Source: Omnitrophica bacterium GWA2_41_15 (lineage in GTDB: Bacteria; Omnitrophota; Gorgyraeia; Gygaellales; Profunditerraquicolaceae). Taken from it: DNA of 53,497 nucleotides. Position 1 is the first letter of the stretch. Each line of letters opens with the position of its first letter. The position numbers and the translations under genes were made by a program. Location: assembly GCA_919901915.1 (NCBI GenBank), contig CAKKQB010000026.1:1-53497 (forward strand), given 5' to 3'. This document shows positions 9,174 to 17,038 of the stretch, piece by piece. The notes under the pieces were generated by a model, which made no database searches, was not told the DNA's origin, and saw only the letters and a list, made by a program, of their open reading frames with translations.

Positions 9174-9887
9174 ATGCCTAAATTAGGTGTAAATATAGAC
9201 CATGTGGCAACCTTAAGACAAGCGCGCGGCGGCATTGAACCTGAACCTGTATTTGCCGCCTTTATCTGCGAATCTTGCGGAGCAAACTCAATTGTCGCGC
9301 ACTTAAGGGAAGACCGCAGGCACATGAAAGAGCGAGATTTATATATTTTAAAAGAAACGGTTAAATCCAGATTAAACTTAGAGATGTCCACATCAACTGA
9401 AATTGTTGATATTGCCTGCAAAGTAAAGCCAGATCAAGCTACGCTTGTACCGGAAAAAAGGCAGGAAATAACTACCGAAGGCGGTTTAGATATTTTATCT
9501 AATTTTAAGAAAATAAAAATAACGATAGCAAAATTAAAAAAACAAGGCATAGTTGTAAGCTTATTCATTGACCCGGACAAATCGCAAATTGACGCCTCAA
9601 AAAAAGTTGGCGCCAATATGATAGAACTGCATACTGGCCGATATGCTAACGCGAAGAATCCCACGGCCAAAGATAAATATTTCAAAGAAATCCAGGATGC
9701 GGTTAATTATGCCAGGAAAAAAGGTTTAATAGTAAACGCTGGTCATGGCCTTGACTACTATAATGTGTCAAGGATTGCCCAGATAGAAGGAATAGAAGAA
9801 TTAAATATCGGTTATTCTATTGTATGCCGCGCTGTTTTGGTAGGCCTAGATCGCGCGGTGCGAGAGATGCAAACCTTAATCTCATGA
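9174..9887 (+). CDS. pdxJ: Pyridoxine 5'-phosphate synthase
   Basis: PdxJ condenses the PdxA product with deoxyxylulose 5-phosphate to form PNP. The canonical start KLGVNIDHVATLRQAR fixes the ATG at 9174; a GTG at 9117 would add 19 unconserved lysine-rich residues. Other family motifs are AHLREDRRH, LNLEMS, TLVPEKR, ELHTGRYA and NAGHGLDY. Length is 237 aa, as usual for the family. Together with pdxA at 3062 it indicates the DXP-dependent B6 route. The stop overlaps the acpS start as ATGA. Confidence 0.96.
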   Translation: MPKLGVNIDHVATLRQARGGIEPEPVFAAFICESCGANSIVAHLREDRRHMKERDLYILKETVKSRLNLEMSTSTEIVDIACKVKPDQATLVPEKRQEITTEGGLDILSNFKKIKITIAKLKKQGIVVSLFIDPDKSQIDASKKVGANMIELHTGRYANAKNPTAKDKYFKEIQDAVNYARKKGLIVNAGHGLDYYNVSRIAQIEGIEELNIGYSIVCRAVLVGLDRAVREMQTLIS

Positions 9888-10240
9888 TCATCGGAACAGG
9901 CACAGACATAACCGAAGTTAAACGCTTAAAACAAGCGGTAGAAAAATGGGGTACGGTTTTCCTAAATCGCGTATTTACTAAAAAAGAACTGGAAAACGCG
10001 AAGACACGAGGCAGTTTATACCAACATCTCGCGGGAAGATTCGCGGCAAAAGAAGCAATTTTTAAGGCATTGGGCGATAAAAATCTGGCATGGAAAGACG
10101 CGCAAATTTTGAATAATAAAGAGGGCAAGCCTTTTTGTGAAATTCTAAATGGTAAGGGTAAAAAAATAGACATACATATATCTATTTCACATGTGAAAAA
10201 TTATGCGACTGCCTTCGCTATTATTACAGAGAAAGCCTGA
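9884..10240 (+). CDS. acpS: Holo-[acyl-carrier-protein] synthase
   Basis: AcpS transfers 4'-phosphopantetheine from CoA to acyl carrier protein. The start MIIGTGTDITEVKRL at 9884 fits the family; an upstream frame to 9824 is arginine-rich shadow of pdxJ. Conserved residues include the GTDI aspartate, the GRFAAKEAIFKAL glutamate and lysine, and SISHVKNYA. Length is 118 aa. It overlaps pdxJ by 4 bases and nnrD by 38, so it sits in a tightly packed operon. Confidence 0.94.
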   Translation: MIIGTGTDITEVKRLKQAVEKWGTVFLNRVFTKKELENAKTRGSLYQHLAGRFAAKEAIFKALGDKNLAWKDAQILNNKEGKPFCEILNGKGKKIDIHISISHVKNYATAFAIITEKA

Positions 10241-11066
10241 CAGCCACAAAGGCGATTTTGGGCATATTTTTATCTTAGCCGGCTCGACAAGATTTTCCGG
10301 CGCTGGCGTATTATGCGCCAGCGCGGCAATGCGCTCAGGCGCTGGTTTAGTTACTTTAGGTATTCCCAAAAGCATAACAGGAGCAATAATAAAAATAAAA
10401 CCTAAAGAGGTAATGCTACTCCCTTTACCCGAAACAAGTAACGGCGCGTTTTGCCTAAGCGGTTATAAAAAAATTAAGGATTTTATAAAAAATGTTGCTA
10501 TAATAGTTATCGGTCCTGGCCTTACGCAAAATAAATCAACGCAAGGTTTAACGCGAAAACTAATTGCAAGTATTAATAAGCCTATAGTAGTTGACGCTGA
10601 CGCGCTCAGTGCTTTAGCGGGATATTTGAAAATTTTACGCACTACGCATTACGCACTACGCACGACGATAATGACTCCGCACCCGGGAGAAATGGCTAAA
10701 TTATTAGAAGACAGCGTAAAAAACATCCAAAACAACAGAAAACAGATTGCCAAAAAATTCGCTCTTAATTATAAAGTGACTGTAGTTTTAAAAGGACATA
10801 ACACGATAGTTGCCGATTATCAAGGCAACTTCTATACTAATAAAACGGGAAATCCCGGAATGGCCACCGCGGGAAGCGGTGATGTCTTAACCGGAATGAT
10901 CGCGGCTTTTTTGGGCCAAGGGCTTAAGCCGTTTGAAGCGACAAAATACGCAGTTTGGCTTCATGGCATAGCCGGAGACTTGGCGGCGAAAGAAAAAACG
11001 CAAATAAGCTTAATTGCCTCGGATATAATAGATAAGATTCCGGAGGCGATTAAAAAAAATAGTTAA
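10203..11066 (+). CDS. nnrD: ADP/ATP-dependent NAD(P)H-hydrate dehydratase
   Basis: NnrD repairs damaged hydrated NAD(P)H. Family motifs are RKPDSHKGDFG, AGSTRFSGAG, VVDADAL, TPHPGEMAKLL and NPGMATAGSGDVLTG, which holds the catalytic aspartate. The epimerase half NnrE, often fused, is absent here. The ATG at 10203 lies inside acpS; starting later would cut the conserved KPDSHKGD segment. Between VVDADALSALAGYLK and MTPHPGE sits a repeat-encoded insert, ILRTTHYALRTT, from four ACGCNNN units. Length is 287 aa. Confidence 0.93.
   Translation: MRLPSLLLQRKPDSHKGDFGHIFILAGSTRFSGAGVLCASAAMRSGAGLVTLGIPKSITGAIIKIKPKEVMLLPLPETSNGAFCLSGYKKIKDFIKNVAIIVIGPGLTQNKSTQGLTRKLIASINKPIVVDADALSALAGYLKILRTTHYALRTTIMTPHPGEMAKLLEDSVKNIQNNRKQIAKKFALNYKVTVVLKGHNTIVADYQGNFYTNKTGNPGMATAGSGDVLTGMIAAFLGQGLKPFEATKYAVWLHGIAGDLAAKEKTQISLIASDIIDKIPEAIKKNS
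10637..10667 (+). repeat. ACGCNNN heptamer array inside nnrD
   Basis: Units ACGCACT, ACGCATT, ACGCACT, ACGCACG and a final ACG are placed in frame just before the conserved TPHPGE motif. The peptide LRTTHYALRTT resembles those encoded by the arrays in thrC and nadC. Confidence 0.9.
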
Positions 11067-11067
11067 A

Positions 11068-11484
11068 ATGGCTATCACAAAACAAAAAGGCGATATAGCA
11101 GAAGCATTTGTCACATATTTATTAAAACAAAATGGTTTTAATGTTCTTATTCCTTGGGGCGAAGATAATAGGTACGATCTTGTTACCGAGAAAAATGGAA
11201 TTTTTAAGCGTATTCAAGTTAAATATGCCACTCCTAAAAACGACGTAGTCGAAATAAGAGTAAGGAGCTGTAATAATTACAATATTATACATTATTCATC
11301 TAAAGATATAGACCTTATTGCCGCATATTCTCCTGAAGGGAACAAAGTTTATTTTGTTCCGCTAAATGGCATTAAGAATAGAAGTACGCATAAATTGCGA
11401 TTAAGACCGACTAAGAATAAACAAAAGAAATTTGTAGTTATGGCTTCAAAATATGAATCAAGATTTGATTTACTTGAAAAATAA
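11068..11484 (+). CDS. PD-(D/E)XK endonuclease-like protein (homing-endonuclease-type fold)
   Basis: This 138-residue protein begins KQKGDIAEAFVTYLLKQNGF, continues with GEDNRYDLV and has RIQVK, then IDLIAAY and VYFVPLN. The spaced E, YDLV aspartate and QVK give a PD-(D/E)XK pattern with Q in place of the usual acid. The order resembles the small nuclease family that includes the tRNA-intron homing enzyme I-Ssp6803I; this likeness is from memory and not searched. It starts one base after nnrD and ends four bases before tRNA-Thr. No intron is visible in that tRNA or the next. It may be a solitary homing or repair nuclease, or a decayed selfish gene that is still open. Confidence 0.65.
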   Translation: MAITKQKGDIAEAFVTYLLKQNGFNVLIPWGEDNRYDLVTEKNGIFKRIQVKYATPKNDVVEIRVRSCNNYNIIHYSSKDIDLIAAYSPEGNKVYFVPLNGIKNRSTHKLRLRPTKNKQKKFVVMASKYESRFDLLEK

Positions 11485-11488
11485 TCTT

Positions 11489-11561
11489 GCTGGCGTAGCT
11501 CAGTTGGTAGAGCTCCTCACTTGTAATGAGGGGGTCACCCGTTCAATTCGGGTCGCCAGCT
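11489..11561 (+). tRNA. tRNA-Thr (TGT)
   Basis: The acceptor GCTGGCG pairs with CGCCAGC. The D arm is GCTCAGTTGGTAGAGC, the anticodon loop CTTGTAA with TGT, and the T arm GTTCAATTC. Discriminator T at 11561, with no CCA encoded. No intron. Confidence 0.96.
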
Positions 11562-11569
11562 TTAATTAT

Positions 11570-11655
11570 GGGCAGGTACCTAAGCGGCCAAAAGGGACAG
11601 ACTGTAAATCTGTTGCACTTGTGCTTCGGGGGTCCGAATCCCTCCCTGCCCACCA
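11570..11655 (+). tRNA. tRNA-Tyr (GTA), CCA encoded
   Basis: The acceptor GGGCAGG pairs with CCTGCCC. The anticodon GTA lies in CTGTAAA. A long variable arm (class II) precedes GGTCCGAATCC. Discriminator A is followed by CCA at 11653-11655, which is also the first part of the 11-bp arm of the next hairpin, so the CCA may be coincidental. Confidence 0.95.
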
Positions 11656-11760
11656 TTTTTTGCAAAGCAAAAAATGGTAGAACAATAGAGCAATAGACAA
11701 TAGAGCAATAGAAAAACAAAAACTCAATTGCGGTCTATTTTCTATTGCTCTATTGTTCTA
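11653..11760. repeat. Two perfect hairpins between tRNA genes
   Basis: The first (11653-11677) has 11-bp arms CCATTTTTTGC / GCAAAAAATGG around AAA. The second has 19-bp perfect arms at 11678-11696 and 11742-11760, built from CAATAGA-type units of seven or eight bases, around an AT-rich loop. This is the inverted-array layout seen in other gaps of this window. The first could slow transcription, but it lacks a T-tract outside the stem. Confidence 0.8.
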
Positions 11761-11846
11761 AGGATAGTATCTACGACTGTTCATTTAAAAAATGAAAGAA
11801 TAAGGGGTTGGGTCACGACGAAATTCGTCTGGACTCAACAAGCTGC

Positions 11847-11917
11847 GCGGGAGTAGTTCAATGGTAGAACAACAGCCTTCCAAGCTGTATATGGGGGTTC
11901 GATTCCCCTCTTCCGCT
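11847..11917 (+). tRNA. tRNA-Gly (TCC)
   Basis: The acceptor GCGGGAG pairs with CTTCCGC (one G-T pair). The anticodon loop CTTCCAA carries TCC, and the T arm contains GGTTCGATTCC. Discriminator T. It ends eight bases before the start codon of the PilZ-GpsA gene. Confidence 0.95.
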
Positions 11918-11925
11918 TTATAAAC

Positions 11926-13326
11926 ATGGAATATATATATAGAGATTCGGAACGCAGGAGATTTGTAAGATTAGGGCGCGTAACTCCTATTGATTACAAA
12001 ATTTGTAAAGAAAAGGCTATTTTAAAATTATTAGAAGGTTATACGGTAAATATAAGCCAGAGCGGATTATTCTGCAATATAAGAGAGAAGGTTAACAAAG
12101 GCGATATCGTCTGGCTTTCTTTTGACCGGCAAACTTTACATATTTACGAAGAAATTGAAAAACGAGTTTTAATCCACCAAAATGGCGTCCTCGGAAAAGT
12201 AGTCAGGATCGAACCAAAGAAACACGGCTCATACGGCATAGGAGTTCAGTTTATCATCCGCCATGAAAATAATTTAGCTGATTTTTCATTATTCGGAAAG
12301 AAACTCCCAAAAATCCAAAAAAATAAAGAAACAAAATTAAATATCAGCGTCTTAGGCGATGGCGGCTGGGGCACAACGCTAGCAATTTTACTTTCCAAAA
12401 AAGCCTTCAAAGTGACTATCTGGGGGGCATTCGCGGATTATGTTTCCCATGTTGATAAAAAAAGAGAAAATGAAAAATTTCTTCCCGGAATCAAGATTCC
12501 CAAGGAGATAGAAATTACCCACGATTTAAAAAACGCTCTTGAGAAAAAAGACCTGATAATCCTGGCGATACCTTCTCAACATATCCGGAAAACCCTTATA
12601 AAAATTAAACAATTGGGTAATTTTAACCAGACAGTATTTTTAAGCGCCAGCAAAGGCATAGAAATCGAATCCCTTAAACGGATGTCTGAAGTAATACAAG
12701 AAGAACTGGGTAAGGTAAAACTGGCAGTGCTTTCCGGCCCAACTATTGCCCATGAGGTAGCTACTGGCATTCCTACGGTGGCTGTAATCGCGGGCGCTGA
12801 TGAAGAAGTAAGAAAATATCTACAGGGTATTTTTACGACTAATAGATTCAGAATTTATACCAACGAAGATGTAACTGGAGTTGAATTAGGCGGCAGCCTT
12901 AAGAATATCATTGCCATAGCCTGCGGCATTTCCGACGGGCTTGGCTTTGGCGCGAACACCAAAGCCGCTCTTTTATGCCGAGGGTTAACTGAAATTTCCA
13001 GGCTTGGGGCTGCTATGAAAGCTAAGGTAAGCACGTTCAGCGGAATAAGCGGATTAGGTGATTTAGTAACAACCTGTGTTAGCCCTTATAGCAGAAACAA
13101 ATTTGTAGGCGAACAAATCGGCAAGGGCAAATCATTAAAACAAATTCTCTCGCATATGCAGATGGTAGCGGAAGGAATACCTACTACAAAATCGGCGTAT
13201 TTATTAAGCTTAAAACATAATGTAGATATGCCTATAACCAAGGAAATCTACAATGTCCTTTATAAAAACAAGTCTCCTCTTTTAGCCCTTGAAGATTTAA
13301 TGACAAGGGAGAGAAAAGAGGAATAA
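11926..13326 (+). CDS. gpsA: PilZ domain fused to glycerol-3-phosphate dehydrogenase [NAD(P)+]
   Basis: The C-terminal 330 residues are a complete GpsA, which makes sn-glycerol 3-phosphate for phospholipids. They show the NAD motif GDGGWGTTLA from about residue 144, the SASKGIE strand, SGPTIAHEVA, the catalytic lysine in GGSLKNIIAIACG and TFSGISGLGDL. The N-terminal 115 residues form a PilZ domain: ERRRFVR carries the RxxxR c-di-GMP signature, NISQSGLF the (D/N)xSxxG signature, then VLGKVVRIEP and GIGVQF. A short linker (about 116-137) joins them without a stop. Standard GpsA is about 330 aa, so the 466 aa fusion is unusual and suggests c-di-GMP control of lipid precursor supply (inference). 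No ribosome site is visible between tRNA-Gly and the ATG. A stand-alone PilZ gene lies downstream. Confidence 0.93.
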   Translation: MEYIYRDSERRRFVRLGRVTPIDYKICKEKAILKLLEGYTVNISQSGLFCNIREKVNKGDIVWLSFDRQTLHIYEEIEKRVLIHQNGVLGKVVRIEPKKHGSYGIGVQFIIRHENNLADFSLFGKKLPKIQKNKETKLNISVLGDGGWGTTLAILLSKKAFKVTIWGAFADYVSHVDKKRENEKFLPGIKIPKEIEITHDLKNALEKKDLIILAIPSQHIRKTLIKIKQLGNFNQTVFLSASKGIEIESLKRMSEVIQEELGKVKLAVLSGPTIAHEVATGIPTVAVIAGADEEVRKYLQGIFTTNRFRIYTNEDVTGVELGGSLKNIIAIACGISDGLGFGANTKAALLCRGLTEISRLGAAMKAKVSTFSGISGLGDLVTTCVSPYSRNKFVGEQIGKGKSLKQILSHMQMVAEGIPTTKSAYLLSLKHNVDMPITKEIYNVLYKNKSPLLALEDLMTRERKEE

Positions 13327-13331
13327 AAAGA

Positions 13332-13387
13332 TAGCGTATAGCGGATAAATAAAAGCAAGTAAATTTTCTACTATACGCTATACGCTA
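13332..13387. repeat. Inverted heptamer array before tRNA-Pro
   Basis: TAGCGTA TAGCGGA on the left face TATACGC TATACGC TA on the right across a 26-base AT-rich spacer. It occupies the whole gap between gpsA and tRNA-Pro. Same family as 15189, 16331 and 48349. Confidence 0.85.
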
Positions 13388-13392
13388 AATAC

Positions 13393-13467
13393 CGGGGAGT
13401 AGCGCAGTTTGGCTAGCGCGTTTGAATGGGGTTCAAAAGGTCGTGGGTTCAAGTCCCACCTCCCCGA
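13393..13467 (+). tRNA. tRNA-Pro (GGG)
   Basis: The acceptor CGGGGAG pairs with CTCCCCG. The anticodon loop ATGGGGT carries GGG and G37, on a TTTGA/TCAAA stem. The T arm is GGGTTCAAGTCCC. Discriminator A; no CCA encoded. Confidence 0.95.
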
Positions 13468-13521
13468 CTAATATTGTAATTTAACAGAGCCATTAAACCT
13501 ACTATATAATGGAGGTGTAAA

Positions 13522-13887
13522 ATGACATATCAGGGCATAGAAAGGCGCAAGCATCCGCGAATAAGCGGACGCTTCATTGTATCATACCGGATATTAGAAA
13601 ACGCGGACGCGGAAAGCAAAAGAGATATAACCCAAACCAAAAATATTAGCCTTGGCGGAATGCTTCTTACCACAAACAGGGGATTTAGGCCCAAGACAAG
13701 CCTTGCTATAGAAATCAGGCTGCCTTTTGACCCTAACCCTATAATGCTAATCGGCAGGGTTATTGAATCGCGTCAAATTGTAGAGAATTTAATTTATGAC
13801 ACCCGGTTAATGTTCCTTGCGGTAGACGAACAACACAGGCATGCCATTGAACAAACCGTTAGACATCACACAAAAAAAGAGGACTAA
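13522..13887 (+). CDS. Stand-alone PilZ domain protein
   Basis: This 121-residue protein is almost entirely one PilZ domain, a c-di-GMP receptor. It shows ERRKHPR (RxxxR) near residue 8, NISLGGMLL ((D/N)xSxxG) near 43, and the strand LIGRVIESR. A good ribosome site, GGAGGTG, precedes the ATG. TATAAT at 13505-13510 directly abuts that site, so transcription from it would leave almost no leader; I do not count it as a proven promoter. It follows tRNA-Pro and precedes hom by two bases. With the PilZ-GpsA fusion upstream it forms a pair of possible c-di-GMP receptors; its target is unknown. Confidence 0.88.
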   Translation: MTYQGIERRKHPRISGRFIVSYRILENADAESKRDITQTKNISLGGMLLTTNRGFRPKTSLAIEIRLPFDPNPIMLIGRVIESRQIVENLIYDTRLMFLAVDEQHRHAIEQTVRHHTKKED

Positions 13888-13889
13888 GC

Positions 13890-15185
13890 ATGAAAAAAAT
13901 AAATCTAGGCCTCATAGGATTTGGCAATGTGGGTTCAGGCGTGGTAAAGATTCTACATGAAAGAAAAACTTTTTTAAAAGATAAGATAGGAATAGAAATA
14001 AATATTAAAAAAATATGCGACAAAGATATCGCTACTAAAAGAAACATAGGCCTTGACAAACAACTACTTACTAAAAACGCCAGCGACATCATAGATGACC
14101 CGCAGATTGATATTGTAATTGAATTAATAGGCGGAATTCACCCCGCGAAAGAATTTATTATTGAAACCTTAAAAAAAGGAAAAAGCGTAGTAACCGCCAA
14201 TAAAGCGCTCCTCGCGCAGTATGGCCAGGAATTATTTGCCTTGGCTCTTGACCACAGCAAAAATATTTATTTTGAAGCTTCGGTTGGCGCGGGTATCCCG
14301 ATAATAAAATCCCTGCGTGAAGGGCTCGCGGCAAACAAGTTTAATAGTATTTTCGGAATTTTAAACGGGACATCCAACTTCATACTTTCCCGAATGTCGG
14401 GGGAAAATTGTTCATTTGAAGACGCGCTCAAAGAAGCGAAATTAAAAGGTTTCGCGGAAAAAGATCCTACCCTCGATATAGAAGGCATTGACTCAGCGCA
14501 TAAATTAGCGTTACTCGCGTATCTATGTTTTGGAAAATTAGTAAAATTAGAAAACATATCTATTGAAGGGATTTCCCAAATATCACTTTCTGATGTTAAT
14601 TACGCGCATGAATTAGGATTTGAGATAAAATTATTAGCGATTGCCAAAAAAGAAAGCGATGAGCTGGAGATCAGGGTTCATCCGACACTTATACCGAAAA
14701 CACATCTTTTATCATCGGTAACCGCGGTTAATAACGCGATTTACGTATCTAGCGACTTAGCAGGCAATCTTCTATTTTATGGACCAGGAGCAGGTCAACT
14801 TTGCGCCGCTTCCGCGGTAGTCGCGGATGTGATAGACTTAATTCAAGATATCAAAGCAGGCCTTTTCAGGCCAACTTTAAATATCATACCTGACAAATCC
14901 ATAAAAAGACTGCGCAATATTAATGAATTTGAAAGCAGGTGTTATGTTCGCCTAATGGCCGTAGATAAACCAGGAGTCCTGGCAAAGATTTCCGGAATAT
15001 TGGCTAAACTAGGAATCAGCATCGCTTCTGTTACGCAAAAAGAGAGAAATAGGGCCCATATAGTTCCAATCGTAATGATAACACACGAAGCAAAAGAAAA
15101 GAATCTACGAACCGCGCTTAACTTAATAGACCGATTAGACGCGATTAAAGAAAAAACAGTAGCAATAAGAATAGAGGACGTATAA
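13890..15185 (+). CDS. hom: Homoserine dehydrogenase
   Basis: Hom reduces aspartate semialdehyde to homoserine, the branch point to threonine and methionine. Motifs are the Rossmann GFGNVGSGV, VVTANKALLA with its catalytic-region lysine, GILNGTSNFIL, and EKDPTLDIEGIDSAHKL. A C-terminal ACT domain (about 350-425, VDKPGVLAKISGILAK) implies feedback control by an amino acid, commonly threonine. Length 431 aa is normal for the monofunctional ACT-containing form. GAGGA ahead of the ATG is the ribosome site. It heads the threonine block with thrC, the apgM homologue and lysC. Confidence 0.96.
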   Translation: MKKINLGLIGFGNVGSGVVKILHERKTFLKDKIGIEINIKKICDKDIATKRNIGLDKQLLTKNASDIIDDPQIDIVIELIGGIHPAKEFIIETLKKGKSVVTANKALLAQYGQELFALALDHSKNIYFEASVGAGIPIIKSLREGLAANKFNSIFGILNGTSNFILSRMSGENCSFEDALKEAKLKGFAEKDPTLDIEGIDSAHKLALLAYLCFGKLVKLENISIEGISQISLSDVNYAHELGFEIKLLAIAKKESDELEIRVHPTLIPKTHLLSSVTAVNNAIYVSSDLAGNLLFYGPGAGQLCAASAVVADVIDLIQDIKAGLFRPTLNIIPDKSIKRLRNINEFESRCYVRLMAVDKPGVLAKISGILAKLGISIASVTQKERNRAHIVPIVMITHEAKEKNLRTALNLIDRLDAIKEKTVAIRIEDV

Positions 15186-15188
15186 AAA

Positions 15189-15243
15189 TAGCGGATAGCG
15201 TAGAGCGGATAGTTTTTTCTATACACTATACGCTATACGCTAA
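15189..15243. repeat. Inverted heptamer array between hom and thrC
   Basis: TAGCGGA TAGCGTA GAGCGGA TAG on the left pairs with TATACAC TATACGC TATACGC TA on the right. The right arm ends seven bases before the thrC ATG, where a ribosome site would be expected. None is visible. Confidence 0.88.
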
Positions 15244-15249
15244 AATAAA

Positions 15250-16326
15250 ATGAATTATCAAGGTATAATTGAAAAGTATAAGAGATATCTTCCTGTGACA
15301 AATAAAACTCCCATAATTACTTTAAAAGAGGGTAATACTCCTTTAATTTATTCGGGTTGTTTAAGTAATCTGATTGGCAAGGGATTTGAGGTTTATTTAA
15401 AATACGAGGGATTAAATCCAACGGGTTCATTCAAAGACAGGGGCATGACCCTGTCGATATCTAAAGCCTGCGAAGAAGGCTCAAAGGCAGTGATGTGCGC
15501 TTCTACCGGGAATACATCTGCTTCAGCAGCGGCTTATGCTGCCAAGGCAGGCATTAAATGCATCGTACTTATTCCCTCCGGAGCAATCGCATTAGGCAAA
15601 CTTAGCCAGGCATTAATTCACGGCGCGCTGGTTCTAGCTATAGATGGCAACTTTGACAATGCTTTAGAATTAGCAAAAGAAATCACCAAAAGTTATCCCA
15701 TAACATTAGTTAACTCCTTAAATCCTTACCGCATTGAAGGCCAAAAAACCGCAAGTTTTGAAATTTGCGATTACTTAGGTTCAGCGCCTGATTTTCAGGC
15801 TATACCAGTAGGTAACGCCGGAAATATCACTGCTTACTGGAAAGGATACAAAGAATACAAAGATTTAGGTAAAATCAGAAAATTACCGGTTATGTTAGGT
15901 TTCCAGGCCCAAGGCGCCGCGCCCATCGTTAAAGGGCATCCAATAAAAAATCCTAAAACCATTGCTACCGCCATACGCATTGGCAATCCCGCAAGCTGGA
16001 AACAAGCAGAAGAGGCCCGCGATGAATCCGGTGGCCTGATTGATATGGTTTCAGATAGAGAGATAATCTCTGCCTATAAATTATTAGCAGCAAAAGAAGG
16101 CGTCTTTGTTGAACCCGCCTCAGCCGCTTCTGTTGCCGGGCTCCTAAAATTAGCAAACCAGGGATATTTTAAACGCACGACGCACGACGCACGACGCACG
16201 ACGAAAATAGTCTGCATCCTAACCGGCCATGGCCTAAAAGATCCAGACAGAGCAATAAAAATTATAAAACAGCCAAAAATAGTGAGAGCGGATTTAAAGG
16301 CAGTGTTAAGAGAAATAGGTTATTGA
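15250..16326 (+). CDS. thrC: Threonine synthase
   Basis: ThrC converts O-phosphohomoserine to threonine with PLP. The PLP lysine lies in [11 protein letters not shown] near residue 60; the phosphate-binding [19 protein letters not shown] and the late [11 protein letters not shown] are typical. Length is 358 aa. Residues about 309-318 ([10 protein letters not shown]) are encoded by an ACGCACG array between the helix [10 protein letters not shown] and the strand KIVCILTG, so the insert sits in a loop. The ATG follows directly on the heptamer hairpin with no clear Shine-Dalgarno sequence. Confidence 0.95.
   Translation: MNYQGIIEKYKRYLPVTNKTPIITLKEGNTPLIYSGCLSNLIGKGFEVYLKYEGLNPTGSFKDRGMTLSISKACEEGSKAVMCASTGNTSASAAAYAAKAGIKCIVLIPSGAIALGKLSQALIHGALVLAIDGNFDNALELAKEITKSYPITLVNSLNPYRIEGQKTASFEICDYLGSAPDFQAIPVGNAGNITAYWKGYKEYKDLGKIRKLPVMLGFQAQGAAPIVKGHPIKNPKTIATAIRIGNPASWKQAEEARDESGGLIDMVSDREIISAYKLLAAKEGVFVEPASAASVAGLLKLANQGYFKRTTHDARRTTKIVCILTGHGLKDPDRAIKIIKQPKIVRADLKAVLREIGY
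16173..16203 (+). repeat. ACGCACG heptamer array inside thrC
   Basis: Four perfect ACGCACG units plus ACG. Because seven is not a multiple of three, the array is read in all three phases and gives [10 protein letters not shown]. It is the cleanest coding example of the family. Confidence 0.95.
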
Positions 16327-16330
16327 AAAT

Positions 16331-16385
16331 TAGCGTATAGCGTTTAGCGAATAGTAAAAACCTATACGCTATACGCTATACGCTA
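16331..16385. repeat. Inverted heptamer array between thrC and coaB
   Basis: TAGCGTA TAGCGTT TAGCGAA TAG faces three TATACGC units plus TA across a spacer of about nine bases. It ends four bases before the coaB ATG and fills the gap. Confidence 0.9.
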
Positions 16386-16389
16386 ACAA

Positions 16390-17022
16390 ATGTGTTTAAA
16401 AAATAAACGTATTCTCATCACCGCCGGTCCGACCTGGGTTCCTATAGATAAAGTCAGAGTAATCAGTAATATTGCCACGGGTCAAACGGGAATTTTGTTG
16501 GCAGAAAAATTGCAAAGGTTGGGCGCTAAAGTTACTCTTTTATTAGGCCCCGCGGAAACTTATTATTTAAACAAAAATATAAAACTGATGCGTTTCAAAT
16601 TCTTTGATGAGTTAAAAAATAAACTCATAAAAGAACTGAAAACTAAAAAATACGATATTTTAATACATTCGGTCGCAGTTTCAGATTATAAGCCTGCAAA
16701 AGTTTACAGACAAAAGGTTGAATCAGGTATTAAAAATTTAACACTTAAGCTGACGCCTACGGTAAAGATTATAGACTTGATAAGGAAAGCTAACCCAGAT
16801 ATATTTTTGGTTGGATTTAAATATGAGCCGGATGCGGATAAAAATTTACTTATAAAAGAAACAAACAAATTAATTCAACGCTCAAAACTTAATTTGACAG
16901 TAGCAAACAGTATAATAGGAGGAAGATATAAAGCCTACATTATAAACAAAGATACCCATTGTGGGCCATTTTTAAATAAAAACGCGATGTGCGATAATCT
17001 AATAAAAATACTACAGGCATAA
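16390..17022 (+). CDS. coaB: Phosphopantothenoylcysteine synthetase (stand-alone CoaB domain)
   Basis: CoaB ligates cysteine to 4'-phosphopantothenate in CoA synthesis. It starts RILITAGPTWVPIDKVRVI, the CoaB entry motif, with SNIATGQTG (canonically SS(G)KMG), AVSDYKPAK and FLVGFKYE. At 210 aa only the synthetase half is present; the flavin decarboxylase CoaC, usually fused upstream, is not in the window. The canonical AGGTxEPID appears as AGPTWVPID. The neighbours are threonine genes, so the placement is not functional. There is no visible ribosome site after the heptamer hairpin. Confidence 0.85.
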   Translation: MCLKNKRILITAGPTWVPIDKVRVISNIATGQTGILLAEKLQRLGAKVTLLLGPAETYYLNKNIKLMRFKFFDELKNKLIKELKTKKYDILIHSVAVSDYKPAKVYRQKVESGIKNLTLKLTPTVKIIDLIRKANPDIFLVGFKYEPDADKNLLIKETNKLIQRSKLNLTVANSIIGGRYKAYIINKDTHCGPFLNKNAMCDNLIKILQA

Positions 17023-17038
17023 GCCTGCAGAAATACGG

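Noticed and set aside
9824-9883. Longer N-terminus for acpS
   Set aside because: Arginine-rich, out of family; it is the pdxJ 3' end read in another frame, and ATG 9884 gives the exact family start.
13481-13510. Promoter TTAACA - 18 - TATAAT before the PilZ gene
   Set aside because: The -10 box abuts the ribosome site, so the transcript would start after it; not convincing.
13332-16385. Possible CRISPR array from repeated short units
   Set aside because: Units are seven bases with no spacers of constant length, and no cas genes are present.
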